A DNA stretch of 58,536 bases. Origin: an uncultured Gammaproteobacteria bacterium. GTDB taxonomy: Bacteria > Pseudomonadota > Gammaproteobacteria > Arenicellales > JAANXG01. Made by a program: the position numbers and the translations under genes. Positions 37,557 to 47,861 of the stretch are shown here, in pieces. Where the stretch lies: positions 1-58,536 of the forward strand of contig CAMYIN010000014.1 in NCBI GenBank assembly GCA_947258495.1. Reading direction: 5' to 3'. The notes below the pieces were generated by a model. That model ran no database searches. It had not been told where the DNA came from and was given only the letters and a program-made list of their open reading frames with translations. Each line of letters starts with the position of its first letter. The first letter of the stretch is position 1.

Positions 37557-39977
37557 TTGATCATGTCTGGAAACGACCCTTTGCCGGTTGAAGCCCTCTA
37601 CCGTGCGTGCGATGAAGCTCATATGCCGTTCGCGACAACGGAGGAACTGGGCCAGTTCAGCGACGTAATCGGTCAACCCCGAGCCCTGGAAGCGGTAAGT
37701 TTCGGCACCGGTATCGATCGCGACGGATTCAACATCTACGCTATGGGTTCGTCGGGTACGGGACGGTTCACCATCGTCAAGAGCATACTCGAAAGGCAGG
37801 CGGGCACACGCGAGACGCCGTCGGATTGGTGTTACGTCTACAATTTCGAGCAACCGCACAAACCCAGTGCTTTGCGCCTGCCCGCGGGACGCGGATCAAA
37901 GCTCCGGGACGATATGGAACAACTGATCGACGATCTGGGATCGGCAATACCGGCGGCCTTCGAAACCGAGGAATACCATTCCCGCGTAGAAAAACTCGAA
38001 CAGGAGTTGGGCGAACGCCGTGACAAGGCGCTCACCGAGTTGGCGGCTGAAGCCGGAGAACGCAACGTGCGTTTTCTGCATACGCCGGCTGGATTCGCCT
38101 TTGCACCGTTGGACAATAAAGGGGAGGTGATCCAGCCTGCCGCGTTTGAAAAGATGCCGCAGGAGGAGAAGCAGGAGCTTGAGAACACTGTTGGCGATCT
38201 GCAGAAGAAGCTGCAAAGAATAATTCGACAGATACCGATATGGCAGAAAGAAACGCGGGAAGAGCTGAAAGAACTCGACCGCGAGATAGGCCGATACGCG
38301 GTGGACCATCTGATCGGTCTGATCAGGGAGAGTCATCAAGATCTGCCGGAGGTGGTGACGTATCTGAAAGATGTGGAACACGACATAGTGGAGCACGTGC
38401 GGGAGTTTCGTTCCGATTCGGAGCCGCAAGCCGCCTTGCTTGGTGTTACCGCAAAACCGGATGCGCTGCACCGTTATCACGTAAATGTTCTCGTGGATCA
38501 CGACGGGGAAAAGGCCGCGCCGGTGATCTACCAGGATTTACCGACCTACCCAAACCTCGTCGGTCGAGTGGAGTACCGCGCCCAGATGGGCACGCTGTTG
38601 ACCGATTTCATGTTGGTCAAGGCGGGGGACCTGCATCGGGCTAACGGCGGTTATCTGATGCTCGACGCGAATCGTGTGTTGTTGCAGCCTTTCGCCTGGG
38701 ACGGCCTGAAGCGCGCGCTGCGTTCGCGGGAGATTCGTATCGAGCCGCTGGAGAAGGCGCTCGGATTCATCAGCACCGTGTCCCTGGAGCCGGAACCGAT
38801 CCCACTCGAAGTCAAGGTGGTCCTCATCGGCGAGCGCCTGTTGTATTACCTGCTGTGTCGGTACGATCCCGAGTTTTCCGATCTGTTCAAGGTGGCGGCG
38901 GATTTCGATGAGCTCATGGATCGCAACGCCGATTCGACAATGCAGTTTGCGCGCCTGCTGGCGGGGATCACGGCGCAGGAGTCGCTGTTGCCCCTGGATC
39001 GGAGCGCCGTCGCCCGCGTCATCGAACAGAGTTCGCGCCTCGCGGAGGATCAGGAAAAGCTGTCCATCCACATGCGTGAGATCGTCAATATCATGGAGGA
39101 GGCGGATTTCCAGGCGCGCCAGGACGATCACCAGAAGGTCATCGCCCGGCGGCACGTGCAGCGCGCCATCGACGCCAAGATCTATCGGCTGGACCGCATT
39201 CGTGAGCACATCTACGAGGCGATACGGCGCGGAACGCTGCAGATCGACACGCGCGGTTCCAAAGTCGGTCAGATCAACGGGCTGTCGGTCATCGATCTCG
39301 GCGGATTCTCATTCGGGCAGCCTTCCAGGATCACCGCCACCGCGAGGCTGGGATCAGGAAAATTCGTGGACATTCAGCGCGAGACGGAACTTGGCGGCAA
39401 GATCCACTCCAAGGGCGTGCTCATACTCTCGAACTATCTCGCCTCCAACTACGCGAAAACCCATCCGTTGTCGGTAGCCGCGAGCCTGGTATTCGAGCAG
39501 TCCTACGGTATGGTGGACGGAGACAGCGCATCGTTGGCGGAACTTTGTGCCTTGCTCTCCGCCTTGTCCGGCCTGGAGATCGGACAGACCTTCGCGGTCA
39601 CGGGTTCGATCAATCAGCTCGGCGAAGTGCAGGCGATAGGAGGTGTGAACCAGAAGATCGAGGGGTTCTTCGACGTCTGTCGAGAGACCGAATTCACCGG
39701 AGAGCAGGCGGTATTGATCCCGCAATCCAACGTACGCCACCTCATGCTCCGTGAGGACGTTATTGCCGCGACCGAGGAAGGCAAGTTCCGCGTATACCCG
39801 GTAGCGCATGTCAACGACGCCTTGGAAATCCTTACCGGCGTATCCGCCGGAGAGCGGGATGAGCATGGCAGGTATCCCAGCGGCTCGGTGAACGACCGTG
39901 TGGAGAGGGCGTTGATTACGTTGGCCAGGCGGCGCGCCGAGTTTTCCCGGGAAAACAAAGACGTCGACAAGCCATGA
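37557..39977 (+). CDS. Lon-family (LonB/AAA_32-like) ATP-dependent protease
   Basis: AAA region plus Lon C domain with catalytic Ser context VDGDSASLAELCALLSALSGLEIGQTFAVTGSINQLGEVQAIGGVNQKIEGFFDVC. Confidence 0.9.
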   Translation: MIMSGNDPLPVEALYRACDEAHMPFATTEELGQFSDVIGQPRALEAVSFGTGIDRDGFNIYAMGSSGTGRFTIVKSILERQAGTRETPSDWCYVYNFEQPHKPSALRLPAGRGSKLRDDMEQLIDDLGSAIPAAFETEEYHSRVEKLEQELGERRDKALTELAAEAGERNVRFLHTPAGFAFAPLDNKGEVIQPAAFEKMPQEEKQELENTVGDLQKKLQRIIRQIPIWQKETREELKELDREIGRYAVDHLIGLIRESHQDLPEVVTYLKDVEHDIVEHVREFRSDSEPQAALLGVTAKPDALHRYHVNVLVDHDGEKAAPVIYQDLPTYPNLVGRVEYRAQMGTLLTDFMLVKAGDLHRANGGYLMLDANRVLLQPFAWDGLKRALRSREIRIEPLEKALGFISTVSLEPEPIPLEVKVVLIGERLLYYLLCRYDPEFSDLFKVAADFDELMDRNADSTMQFARLLAGITAQESLLPLDRSAVARVIEQSSRLAEDQEKLSIHMREIVNIMEEADFQARQDDHQKVIARRHVQRAIDAKIYRLDRIREHIYEAIRRGTLQIDTRGSKVGQINGLSVIDLGGFSFGQPSRITATARLGSGKFVDIQRETELGGKIHSKGVLILSNYLASNYAKTHPLSVAASLVFEQSYGMVDGDSASLAELCALLSALSGLEIGQTFAVTGSINQLGEVQAIGGVNQKIEGFFDVCRETEFTGEQAVLIPQSNVRHLMLREDVIAATEEGKFRVYPVAHVNDALEILTGVSAGERDEHGRYPSGSVNDRVERALITLARRRAEFSRENKDVDKP

Positions 39978-40774
39978 CCGATGAAAAGACCAAGTCGGTG
40001 AGAAGGATTACCGTCGCCATCGATGCATCGCGACGGAGTGCAGACGCCTTGACAACCGCTGCGGACATCGCCGCGCGCATACGCGCCGAATTGACCGCCC
40101 TTTTGGTCGAGGACGTGAATCTCTGGTCTCTGGCTGAGCTCCCGTTCGCGATCGAACTGGACCGTACCAGCGGCGCTCCACGCCGCCTGGATGCGAACGC
40201 CGTGGCGCGCACACTGCAAGCGGACGCCGATCGCGTTCGTCGCATGCTGCAACTCGAGTCGGAGCGTTGCCGGATCGCGACTTCGATGAAGGTCGTGCGG
40301 GGTCACTACGTAGCCACGGCCATGGAGGCCGCCGACGAAACCGATCTGGTGGTGTTGGGCACCGTATCCGAACTCGGCCTCTCCATCGGTCGGGTGACGC
40401 GGAGGGGTGCACGACCCCCGACTCGGATAAAACGCGTAAAACCGGTCTGGATCCTGTACGACGGATCCGAAGCGGCGCAACGGGGTCTGGCCCTGGCCCG
40501 GGATTTCACTACGGAACGGAACACCGAGCTGGTGGTACTGATCACCGATGACGGCGATCACGATGAATTGCTGCGCCGGGCCCGGGAGCAACTCCAGAAT
40601 ACGTCCGCCCGATACCAAGGAATCGGGAATCGGGACGCGGTGCAGCTGTTCAACGCCATCGTGGCGGAAGGGGCCATGCTCTGCATTCTGCCGCGCGCCG
40701 CGTCGACGCTGATCGAAAGGCTGCCTGCGACGCTGCTTGACAGGCTTGGGTGTCCTCTGGTCGTAGTTTCCTGA
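39974..40774 (+). CDS. Universal-stress-protein-like (UspA superfamily)
   Basis: RRITVAIDASRRSADALTTAADIAARIRAELTALLVED...DLVVLGTVSE; ATGA overlap with Lon-like gene. Confidence 0.7.
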   Translation: MTDEKTKSVRRITVAIDASRRSADALTTAADIAARIRAELTALLVEDVNLWSLAELPFAIELDRTSGAPRRLDANAVARTLQADADRVRRMLQLESERCRIATSMKVVRGHYVATAMEAADETDLVVLGTVSELGLSIGRVTRRGARPPTRIKRVKPVWILYDGSEAAQRGLALARDFTTERNTELVVLITDDGDHDELLRRAREQLQNTSARYQGIGNRDAVQLFNAIVAEGAMLCILPRAASTLIERLPATLLDRLGCPLVVVS

Positions 40775-40799
40775 GGTTTTCGCGCGGCATGACCGCACC

Positions 40800-42617
40800 A
40801 TGAGCGCGTCTTCCTTCACATGCCCCGTTTCCGAAAGGATATGGCAGGCGAAATACCGATTCCGCGGCGACGGCGATTCGCAGGAAGCCGGCGTGAACGG
40901 CACCTGGCGGCGCGTCGCGAACGCGGTCGCGGCGGTGGAAGACGACCCGGCCGCCTGGGCATCCCGCTTCTATGGAGTTCTCAACGGATTCCGCTTTCTT
41001 CCCGGTGGCAGAATATTGGCCGGTGCGGGCACCGGTCGTCAGGTAACCCTATTCAATTGTTTCGTCATGAATACCATCGAAGATTCCGTCGACGGTATCT
41101 TCGAAGCGTTGAAACAAGGGGCGCTCACGATGCAACAGGGCGGGGGTGTCGGTTACGATTTTTCAACATTGCGCCCGGCGGGCACATACGCCCCGACGGT
41201 GGGCAATGTGGCGTCGGGACCGGTGTCTTTCATGCGCATCTGGGACAGCATGTGCGCCACCATATTGTCTACGGGTGCACGACGCGGCGCCATGATGGCC
41301 ACTTTGCGGTGTGATCATCCCGATATCGAGAAGTTTATCGACGCCAAGAAAGACGCTCGCGAGCTGCGTCGCTTCAACCTCTCCGTGCTTGTCAGTGACG
41401 CCTTCATGCGCGCCGTCAGCAGGAACGAGTCGTGGCCGCTGGTGTTTCCCCTGGAGGAATCCGGTCGAGAGGCCGCCGGTGCTGAAATCCTGGAGTTGCC
41501 GTGGTCGGGTTCGGACCGATCGGTGCGTTGTCGGGTATTGAAACGTATCGCGGCGCAATCCCTCTGGCGGCGGCTGATGCGCGCCAACTACGATTACGCC
41601 GAGCCCGGGGTGCTGTTCATAGATAGAATCAACCGGGAGAATCCGCTGTCCTACCGGGAACGCATCTCCGCCACCAATCCCTGTGGCGAAGTGCCGTTAC
41701 CGCCTTACGGCGCCTGTAACCTCGGGTCCATCAATCTGGCTCGATTCGTCGTGCAACCGTTTACGGAAAATGCACATCTGGACCTGGACGCGATCGAGCA
41801 GACCACGAAGATCGCAGTGCGATTCCTGGACAACGTCATTGATGTCTCCCGCTATCCGCTCGAGGCGCAAAAAGCACAGGCAGCGGGCACGCGGCGTATC
41901 GGCCTCGGCATTACCGCGCTCGCTGATGCCTTGGCCATGTTGGGACTGCGCTACGACTCGGAGGCCGGCCGCGAGCACGCGACAAATTGTATGCGTGCGG
42001 TCTGCCACGCGGCGTACCGTGCCTCCGTCGTATTGGCGCGCGAGAAAGGGACCTTCCCGTTCCTCGACCGCGACGCCCATCTGCGGGGTGCCTTTGTTCG
42101 CGCCCTGCCTGCCGATATCGTCGACGGCATCGCTGGTTTCGGACTGCGCAACAGCCATTTGCTGGCGATTGCGCCCACGGGCTCCATCAGCCTGTTGGCC
42201 AACAATGTCTCCAGCGGCGTCGAGCCGATCTTCGATCTCAACTTCTCGCGCCGGGTTCTGGCCCCGGACGGCACCTATTCCGAACATGCAATCGATGACT
42301 ATGCATGGTGGATGTGGACGGCGTCGCGCGGCGAGGCGGAAACACCGGAGTTCTTTGGCACGGCAAAGCAGATAGCGCCGGGCGACCATCTCGCAATGCA
42401 GGCGGCGCTGCAGCCTTATGTGGATCAGGCGATATCCAAGACCGTGAACGTACACGAGGACATTGCCTTCGCCGATTTCGAAAGGCTCTATTTGCGGGCC
42501 TTCGAGCTGGGATTGAAAGGTTGCACCACGTATCGCCCCAATCCGATTACTGGTGAATTGCTCTCTCCCGCAGGAGATGAAATACATTGCTGCGTTATGG
42601 AGCGTGAAGGCGATTGA
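40800..42617 (+). CDS. nrdJ: Adenosylcobalamin-dependent (class II) ribonucleoside-diphosphate reductase
   Basis: GRILAGAGTGRQVTLFNCFVMNTIEDSVDGIFEAL, NPCGEVPLPPYGACNLGSINL, GCTTYRPNP; C-terminal CC. Confidence 0.93.
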   Translation: MSASSFTCPVSERIWQAKYRFRGDGDSQEAGVNGTWRRVANAVAAVEDDPAAWASRFYGVLNGFRFLPGGRILAGAGTGRQVTLFNCFVMNTIEDSVDGIFEALKQGALTMQQGGGVGYDFSTLRPAGTYAPTVGNVASGPVSFMRIWDSMCATILSTGARRGAMMATLRCDHPDIEKFIDAKKDARELRRFNLSVLVSDAFMRAVSRNESWPLVFPLEESGREAAGAEILELPWSGSDRSVRCRVLKRIAAQSLWRRLMRANYDYAEPGVLFIDRINRENPLSYRERISATNPCGEVPLPPYGACNLGSINLARFVVQPFTENAHLDLDAIEQTTKIAVRFLDNVIDVSRYPLEAQKAQAAGTRRIGLGITALADALAMLGLRYDSEAGREHATNCMRAVCHAAYRASVVLAREKGTFPFLDRDAHLRGAFVRALPADIVDGIAGFGLRNSHLLAIAPTGSISLLANNVSSGVEPIFDLNFSRRVLAPDGTYSEHAIDDYAWWMWTASRGEAETPEFFGTAKQIAPGDHLAMQAALQPYVDQAISKTVNVHEDIAFADFERLYLRAFELGLKGCTTYRPNPITGELLSPAGDEIHCCVMEREGD

Positions 42618-42858
42618 GTACACCCTACAGGTCCGCCCCCCGCCGTTGCCTGCTGCGGCCGCGAGGGGGATGTCCACTCCCGGTTGCTGTGGCTGCGGCG
42701 GGCCCACGAGGCGGTTGTTGTGAACCTGCCTTTCCAGGCACGTAAAGTCCGAAATCCGGTGACAGTTTCGACTGTGCCGGCAACCCCTGAATGCGTCCGC
42801 CTTCCTGCGTGTAAAATAGGGCCTTCAAAAATCGATTCCGACGAAGGGAGGATGATAG

Positions 42859-43329
42859 ATGGCGATCGAAGAAGGTAAATCGGCACCGGCATTCACACTC
42901 AAGGACGCCAGCGGCAAGATAGTCGCGTTGCGGGATCTGCGTGGGAAGAACGTGGTGGTGTATTTCTATCCCAGGGACGACACTCCAGGCTGCACCAAGG
43001 AAGCGTGTGGTTTCCGCGACCTTTGGAAAAAGATCCAGAAGCATGACACCGTAGTGCTGGGCGTTTCGCCCGACGGTGAAGAGTCGCACAGCAAGTTCGC
43101 GGCCAAATACAGGTTGCCGTTTGTGCTCTTGTCGGATCCGGACAAAAAAGTCATGCAAAGATACGGTGCTTACGGTGAAAAGATGATGTATGGAAAGAAA
43201 ACCGAGGGGGTCATCCGCTCAACGGTTTGGATAGACCCCAAAGGTAAAGTGAAAAAGCATTGGAAGAGGGTCGCGAAAGCGGCGGATCATCCCGCTAAAG
43301 TGCTGGAAGCGCTTCAGCAGGGTGTCTGA
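42859..43329 (+). CDS. bcp: Peroxiredoxin, BCP/PrxQ type
   Basis: FYPRDDTPGCTKEACGFRDLW. Confidence 0.95.
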   Translation: MAIEEGKSAPAFTLKDASGKIVALRDLRGKNVVVYFYPRDDTPGCTKEACGFRDLWKKIQKHDTVVLGVSPDGEESHSKFAAKYRLPFVLLSDPDKKVMQRYGAYGEKMMYGKKTEGVIRSTVWIDPKGKVKKHWKRVAKAADHPAKVLEALQQGV

Positions 43330-43525
43330 GTCGAAGCGGGTGAAAATCGGTTCAATTATCGAGCCAATGGCCGAGGCGGAACGCGCAGCATCGACCGAAA
43401 CCTGCGTCCTTTATCCGGTTCGCCCGTTCATTTTCGAACGGTCGAACGCGGGGCAAACGGCGCGCCAAGAAAGAGCTTGTCGTGCGGTCGGCTCCCGGGC
43501 CCGCGCCCGGAAAACGCTGTCTCGA

Positions 43526-44377
43526 CTATTCGGCCGCCCCGCGCTGCGGACAATCTACCGGTTTGATCTCCAAGCCGTCGCCGGAATCGTGGACCTTGCA
43601 GTGACAACCGTTGTCGTAAAAAGGGCAGAGGTACAGAGGGATGCCTCGATGGGTCGTTTTGATGAATTTATGGATGTGTCCGTTGAAGATCGCCTGAATA
43701 CGCGGCGCGTGGCGATCGATGATGGGGTAAATGCGGTCCCTCGGGTCTACCGTCAGGTGCAGTCCGCCGGGCCAGTTGCCGAAACGGAACGTCAAATCGG
43801 TTCGCAGGGGCACGTGGAACAACAGAATTGCGTTCTCGGCCGTCGCCAGTTCCCGATCCAGCCACGCGTACTCCGCGTCGGACAGACCGTTGCGAAAGTT
43901 CCGGCCATCGAGCCGAAATGCCGCGGTTCGCATTGTCAGCCAGATGAGTTTTCTGCCCCGCCACACTACGGAGCCGTTGCGGGCGCCGAAGGCCTTTTCC
44001 GCCTCCTCGAGCGTCACCGGTGCAATGTAATCGTGACCCGGACCCAGGCTCTGCAGGAACCGAGTGCCCGGTAATGTCGACTGTGCACGTTTATAAATCT
44101 GGACTTCGCGCGCCCAGAAGGCTTTGTCTCCCGCGCGCGGGCCGCCGTCCGGCGTAGAGCGCACGTTATCGACCACGTCGCCGACGATGAACAGGAGCTC
44201 GGGGGGGTTTGCCGTCAACTCGGTGAGGAAATCCTGGAAGCGACGCACGGTTTGCGGCCAGCGGCCGTCGGGATTTGACAGATGGGTGTCGCTGGTGACG
44301 ATCAGGTAGGGATCCGGTTCGGCCGCGCACGCAGCCAGGACGAATATCCAAGGCAGTAGCAGAGTCCGTGTTCGCAT
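43526..44377 (-). CDS. Metallophosphoesterase, predicted secreted/lipoprotein
   Basis: MRTRTLLLPWIFVLAAC lipobox-like; TSDTHLSN, IVGDVVDN, FNGHIHKF calcineurin-type motifs. Confidence 0.82.
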   Translation of the reverse strand: MRTRTLLLPWIFVLAACAAEPDPYLIVTSDTHLSNPDGRWPQTVRRFQDFLTELTANPPELLFIVGDVVDNVRSTPDGGPRAGDKAFWAREVQIYKRAQSTLPGTRFLQSLGPGHDYIAPVTLEEAEKAFGARNGSVVWRGRKLIWLTMRTAAFRLDGRNFRNGLSDAEYAWLDRELATAENAILLFHVPLRTDLTFRFGNWPGGLHLTVDPRDRIYPIIDRHAPRIQAIFNGHIHKFIKTTHRGIPLYLCPFYDNGCHCKVHDSGDGLEIKPVDCPQRGAAE

Positions 44378-44680
44378 TGCTCGACGATCTTTTTCGGGCT
44401 TGTCGCACATCGTTGTGTTCGCGAATGGAAATTGCTTTTGACGTACGGTGATCCCATTCCAAAGCCCGCGGGCGTTCCCATAACGCAGCGAGCCAAGATC
44501 TTACCCGCGACCGGTCCAGTCAATACTTCGCGCAGTGACCGGCTAATGCGGGGCGCAATGGCAAGCGATTCTGAGCGGCTGCCCCTGGTGTGGACGGCAA
44601 GCGAGCAGCATGAGGCACCCCGATCCCAAGAATCGTATGTCGCGCTGCGGGAGCGCTTCCAAGGCATTTGGGACCTTTCT

Positions 44681-44703
44681 GAAATGTTATACTAACGCCA
44701 TCT
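44681..44703 (+). promoter_or_regulatory. Candidate Zur-like half-site overlapping an extended -10 (TGTTATACT) upstream of the metal ABC operon
   Basis: GAAATGTTATACTAACGCCATCT; first half equals the gammaproteobacterial Zur half-site, second half degenerate. Confidence 0.4.
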
Positions 44704-44730
44704 TTTCGTCGACATTGCAGACAAAGATCG

Positions 44731-45633
44731 GTGTGCTTTCGTGCCGAGACAAGACAGGCCGTACTGGGCGCAGTGCTCGTCTCGTGGGCACTGCCATCGC
44801 TCGCCGATAAATTGTCGGTGTTCGTCAGTGTTCCCCCTCAGCGTTTTTTTCTGGAGCGCATCGGCGGCGATGAAATCGAAGTGTCGGTGCTGGTCAAGGC
44901 CGGCCACAGCCCGGAGACCTACGAACCGACGCCGCAACAGATGGCGGCATTGTCCAGGGCGCACCTCTATGTAAGGATCGGGGTGCCGTTCGAGGAGGCG
45001 TGGATGGCGCGCATCGCGTCTATCAACCCCCAGCTACAGATTGTCGACGCACGAAACGGTCTTGTGTTCGGAGATGTCGCTGCAAGCCGGGTGGGAAATC
45101 CTGACGAGACTGAGGAACCGCTTCCCGCAGATCGGATCGGCACCGATCCGCACGTCTGGTTGAGTCCGCCGCTGGCCGAAAAAATGGCCGCACATCTGCG
45201 CAACACGCTGTCCGCATTGCGTCCACAGCACAGCGCGCGATTCGAGATAAATTATCGTAATCTGGCGGCCGATCTGCGCAGGCTGGATCACGATATTCGA
45301 ACCCAGTTGGCCGACCTCGAAACCCAGGTTTTCATGGTCTATCACCCGGCCTGGGGCTATTTCGCCGACACCTACGGCCTGCAACAGATCGCGATCGAAA
45401 TCGAAGGCAAGGAGCCCGGCCCAAGAACCCTCAGTCGGTTGATCGACACCGCCAAGCAGCTGGGAATCAAGGTGGTATTCGCAGAGGCCGGCAGCAGCCG
45501 CCGACACGCGAAAACCATTGCCGACGCCATAGGCGCGCGGGTCATTGTCGTTGACCCAGTGTCGGAGGATTACCCGAACAATCTGCTACGCTTTGCCCGC
45601 GTACTGGCGACGGAGAATCAAACCAAGAAATGA
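44731..45633 (+). CDS. znuA: Metal ABC transporter substrate-binding protein (ZnuA-like), GTG start
   Basis: VLVKAGHSPETYEPTPQQMAALSRAHLYVRIGVPFEEAW...TDPHVWLSPP...VYHPAWGYFADTYGLQQIAIE. Confidence 0.85.
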   Translation: MCFRAETRQAVLGAVLVSWALPSLADKLSVFVSVPPQRFFLERIGGDEIEVSVLVKAGHSPETYEPTPQQMAALSRAHLYVRIGVPFEEAWMARIASINPQLQIVDARNGLVFGDVAASRVGNPDETEEPLPADRIGTDPHVWLSPPLAEKMAAHLRNTLSALRPQHSARFEINYRNLAADLRRLDHDIRTQLADLETQVFMVYHPAWGYFADTYGLQQIAIEIEGKEPGPRTLSRLIDTAKQLGIKVVFAEAGSSRRHAKTIADAIGARVIVVDPVSEDYPNNLLRFARVLATENQTKK

Positions 45634-46358
45634 CACCGATAGTTCGCGTTGAGAACGTCTCGTTCTCCTACGGGGGTCCGACGGTTCTCTCGGACGTTGT
45701 GCTCGACATCGCGCCGGGAGAATTCATTGGCGTAGTGGGGCCCAACGCCGGGGGCAAGACCACGCTGCTGAAACTCATGCTCGGCTTGCTGGAGCCGACC
45801 ATGGGTAAAATCCAGATCGACGGCAGGCCACCGCACGAAGGCAGGCGCAAGATCGGTTACGTCCCCCAATACCCTCCCTTTGAACGTGATTTTCCCATTA
45901 CCGTCGAACAGACCGTGATGCTGGGCAGATTGGGAACGGCGCGCCTGCTGGGTACGTACTCGAAAAAAGACCGCATCGTCACTCAACGCGTAATGGAGGA
46001 AATAGAAATATCGGACATCCGCAGCCGTCGCCTGAATACACTGTCTGGAGGTCAGCTGCAACGCGTATTACTGGCCCGCGCATTGGTCAGCGAACCGGCG
46101 ATACTGATGCTGGACGAACCGACGGCGAACATCGACGAACGTATGGAAACCGACATCTTTGACCTGCTACGAGCGCTCAATCAAAGGACCACGGTGGTAG
46201 TCGTTTCGCACGATATCGGCTTCATATCACAGTATGTGAGCCGTGTTGCATGTGTTAATCGCACGTTGATGTGTCATTCCACGCTAGCCATCGACGGCAA
46301 GATGATCCAGGAACTGTACGACGAAGATGTGCATATGGTGGAGCACTCCCGTGTTTGA
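45630..46358 (+). CDS. znuC: Metal ABC transporter ATPase (ZnuC-like)
   Basis: GPNAGGKTTLLKLMLGLL, LSGGQLQRVLLARALVSEPAILMLDEPTANID. Confidence 0.9.
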   Translation: MTPIVRVENVSFSYGGPTVLSDVVLDIAPGEFIGVVGPNAGGKTTLLKLMLGLLEPTMGKIQIDGRPPHEGRRKIGYVPQYPPFERDFPITVEQTVMLGRLGTARLLGTYSKKDRIVTQRVMEEIEISDIRSRRLNTLSGGQLQRVLLARALVSEPAILMLDEPTANIDERMETDIFDLLRALNQRTTVVVVSHDIGFISQYVSRVACVNRTLMCHSTLAIDGKMIQELYDEDVHMVEHSRV

Positions 46359-46367
46359 GGTTCTGTA

Positions 46368-47210
46368 ATGGAATTCGTCTCGTCTCTAATGCAGCACAAG
46401 TTCCTGCAGTACGCCCTGATGGGCGGCATAATGGCCAGCATCGGATGCGGCGTCGTGGGTAGCTACGTTGTCGTGAAGAGAATCGGTTTTCTCGCCGGAG
46501 GAATTGCACATGCGGTACTCGGCGGTATGGGCGCGGCTTTTTTCTTCGGGGTCGAACCCATCCACGGCGCTTTGCTGGCGGCGATCGTAGTGGCTTTGTT
46601 GATAGGTTGGATCACGCTTAACTGGAGGCAGCAGGAAGAAACCTCGATCGGAGCGATGTGGGCGGTTGGGATGGCCATCGGTATTTTGTTCATCTCTCAA
46701 ACTCCCGGCTACCAAAGCGATCTAATGACATATCTGTTCGGCAACATCCTGCTGATAACAGCGCGGGATCTCTGGTTGATGGCGGTAATGGACGTCGTTC
46801 TGCTGGTCACGGTGACGCTCTTTTACCGGCAGTTTCTGATCGTAGCCTTTGACGAGGAATTCGCGCGGCTCCGTGGCATTCCGGTGGTATTCTTCCATTT
46901 GCTTTTGCTCTGTCTGGTGGCTATTTCCGTGGTGCTGTTGATTCGCGTCGTAGGTCTGATACTGGTCATCGCACTCCTCACCTTGCCCGCCGCAATCGCC
47001 ATGCAGTACGTGCATACCGTCGGTCGCATGATGGCGCTCGCCACCGCACTCGGAGTTCTTTTCTGCACCACGGGACTTGCTGTTTCCTATCAGCCCGATG
47101 TACCCGCCGGCGCCACGATCATACTGGTAGCGGGAGCGGCCTATCTGCTTTCCATGCTGTTTCATAACTATCGACAGCGGATAAAAGCGAGGGCCGCCAT
47201 CTCTCGATAA
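46368..47210 (+). CDS. znuB: Metal ABC transporter permease (ZnuB-like)
   Basis: ABC-3 family: GSYVVVKRIGFLAGGIAHAVLGGMGAAFFFG...VVGLILVIALLTLPAAIA. Confidence 0.9.
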   Translation: MEFVSSLMQHKFLQYALMGGIMASIGCGVVGSYVVVKRIGFLAGGIAHAVLGGMGAAFFFGVEPIHGALLAAIVVALLIGWITLNWRQQEETSIGAMWAVGMAIGILFISQTPGYQSDLMTYLFGNILLITARDLWLMAVMDVVLLVTVTLFYRQFLIVAFDEEFARLRGIPVVFFHLLLLCLVAISVVLLIRVVGLILVIALLTLPAAIAMQYVHTVGRMMALATALGVLFCTTGLAVSYQPDVPAGATIILVAGAAYLLSMLFHNYRQRIKARAAISR

Positions 47211-47326
47211 TTGAGCACTAGATTGATCAAGGTCTCGATTGGTTCACATCGAGGCTATATCCGAATCGATCGCTCAGGTACACTCAATCGGTACGAGTGT
47301 TGAAATAGAGGTCCGCGTTTTTAATT

Positions 47327-47785
47327 GTGACTTTGTTACCAAACTCGTTGAGAGAGCGACGTTGCGGTGGCGATCGACGTCAATCGCACCTTCGTGCATT
47401 CTTGTATCAATTTTCCAACCAGCGACGCCGTAGAGAAAGACGCGCCCGGTCGAGCGAAAGCTATGTGGACGTCCACGAACCCCGTTTGCTGTTGATTACA
47501 CTATCCGCGTTGTTGTTATGCATCGTCGACAGCTACAATACTTTATTGTTGCTAGATCTGGGCGGTACCGAACTCAACCCCGTGATGCGCGAATTGCTCG
47601 AGCACGACGCGTCTTTGTTCTTCTGGGTGAAGTACATCTTGACTGCGCTGTGTCTCATAATCTTGGTAGTGCATAAACGTTTCATACTGTTGCGATTCGT
47701 ATCCGGGCATACCGTCATTGTCGCGGTGCTGTGCGGATACGCGGCGCTGATCGCCTATCAATACCGACTTCTTGACTCCATTTAA
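47327..47785 (+). CDS. DUF5658-like small membrane protein
   Basis: Arg-rich N-terminus then LDLGGTELNPVMRELLEHDASLFFWVKYILTALCLIILVVHKRF. Confidence 0.65.
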   Translation: MTLLPNSLRERRCGGDRRQSHLRAFLYQFSNQRRRRERRARSSESYVDVHEPRLLLITLSALLLCIVDSYNTLLLLDLGGTELNPVMRELLEHDASLFFWVKYILTALCLIILVVHKRFILLRFVSGHTVIVAVLCGYAALIAYQYRLLDSI

Positions 47786-47807
47786 CCGCGCCTCAGCGGC
47801 GAATCAA

Positions 47808-47835
47808 TAAAAAAAGGGGGCCCCTGGGGCCCCCT
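47808..47835 (-). terminator. Rho-independent terminator downstream of soxB
   Basis: Minus strand GAGGGGGCCCCAGGGGCCCCCTTTTTTT, GC-only stem plus T-tract. Confidence 0.85.
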
Positions 47836-47861
47836 CGTACACTCGATTCTTCGGTTCTTCG

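Noticed and set aside
39614-40903. 429-aa minus-strand ORF antisense to the Lon-like/Usp genes
   Set aside because: Shadow ORF; the plus strand carries well-supported overlapping genes.
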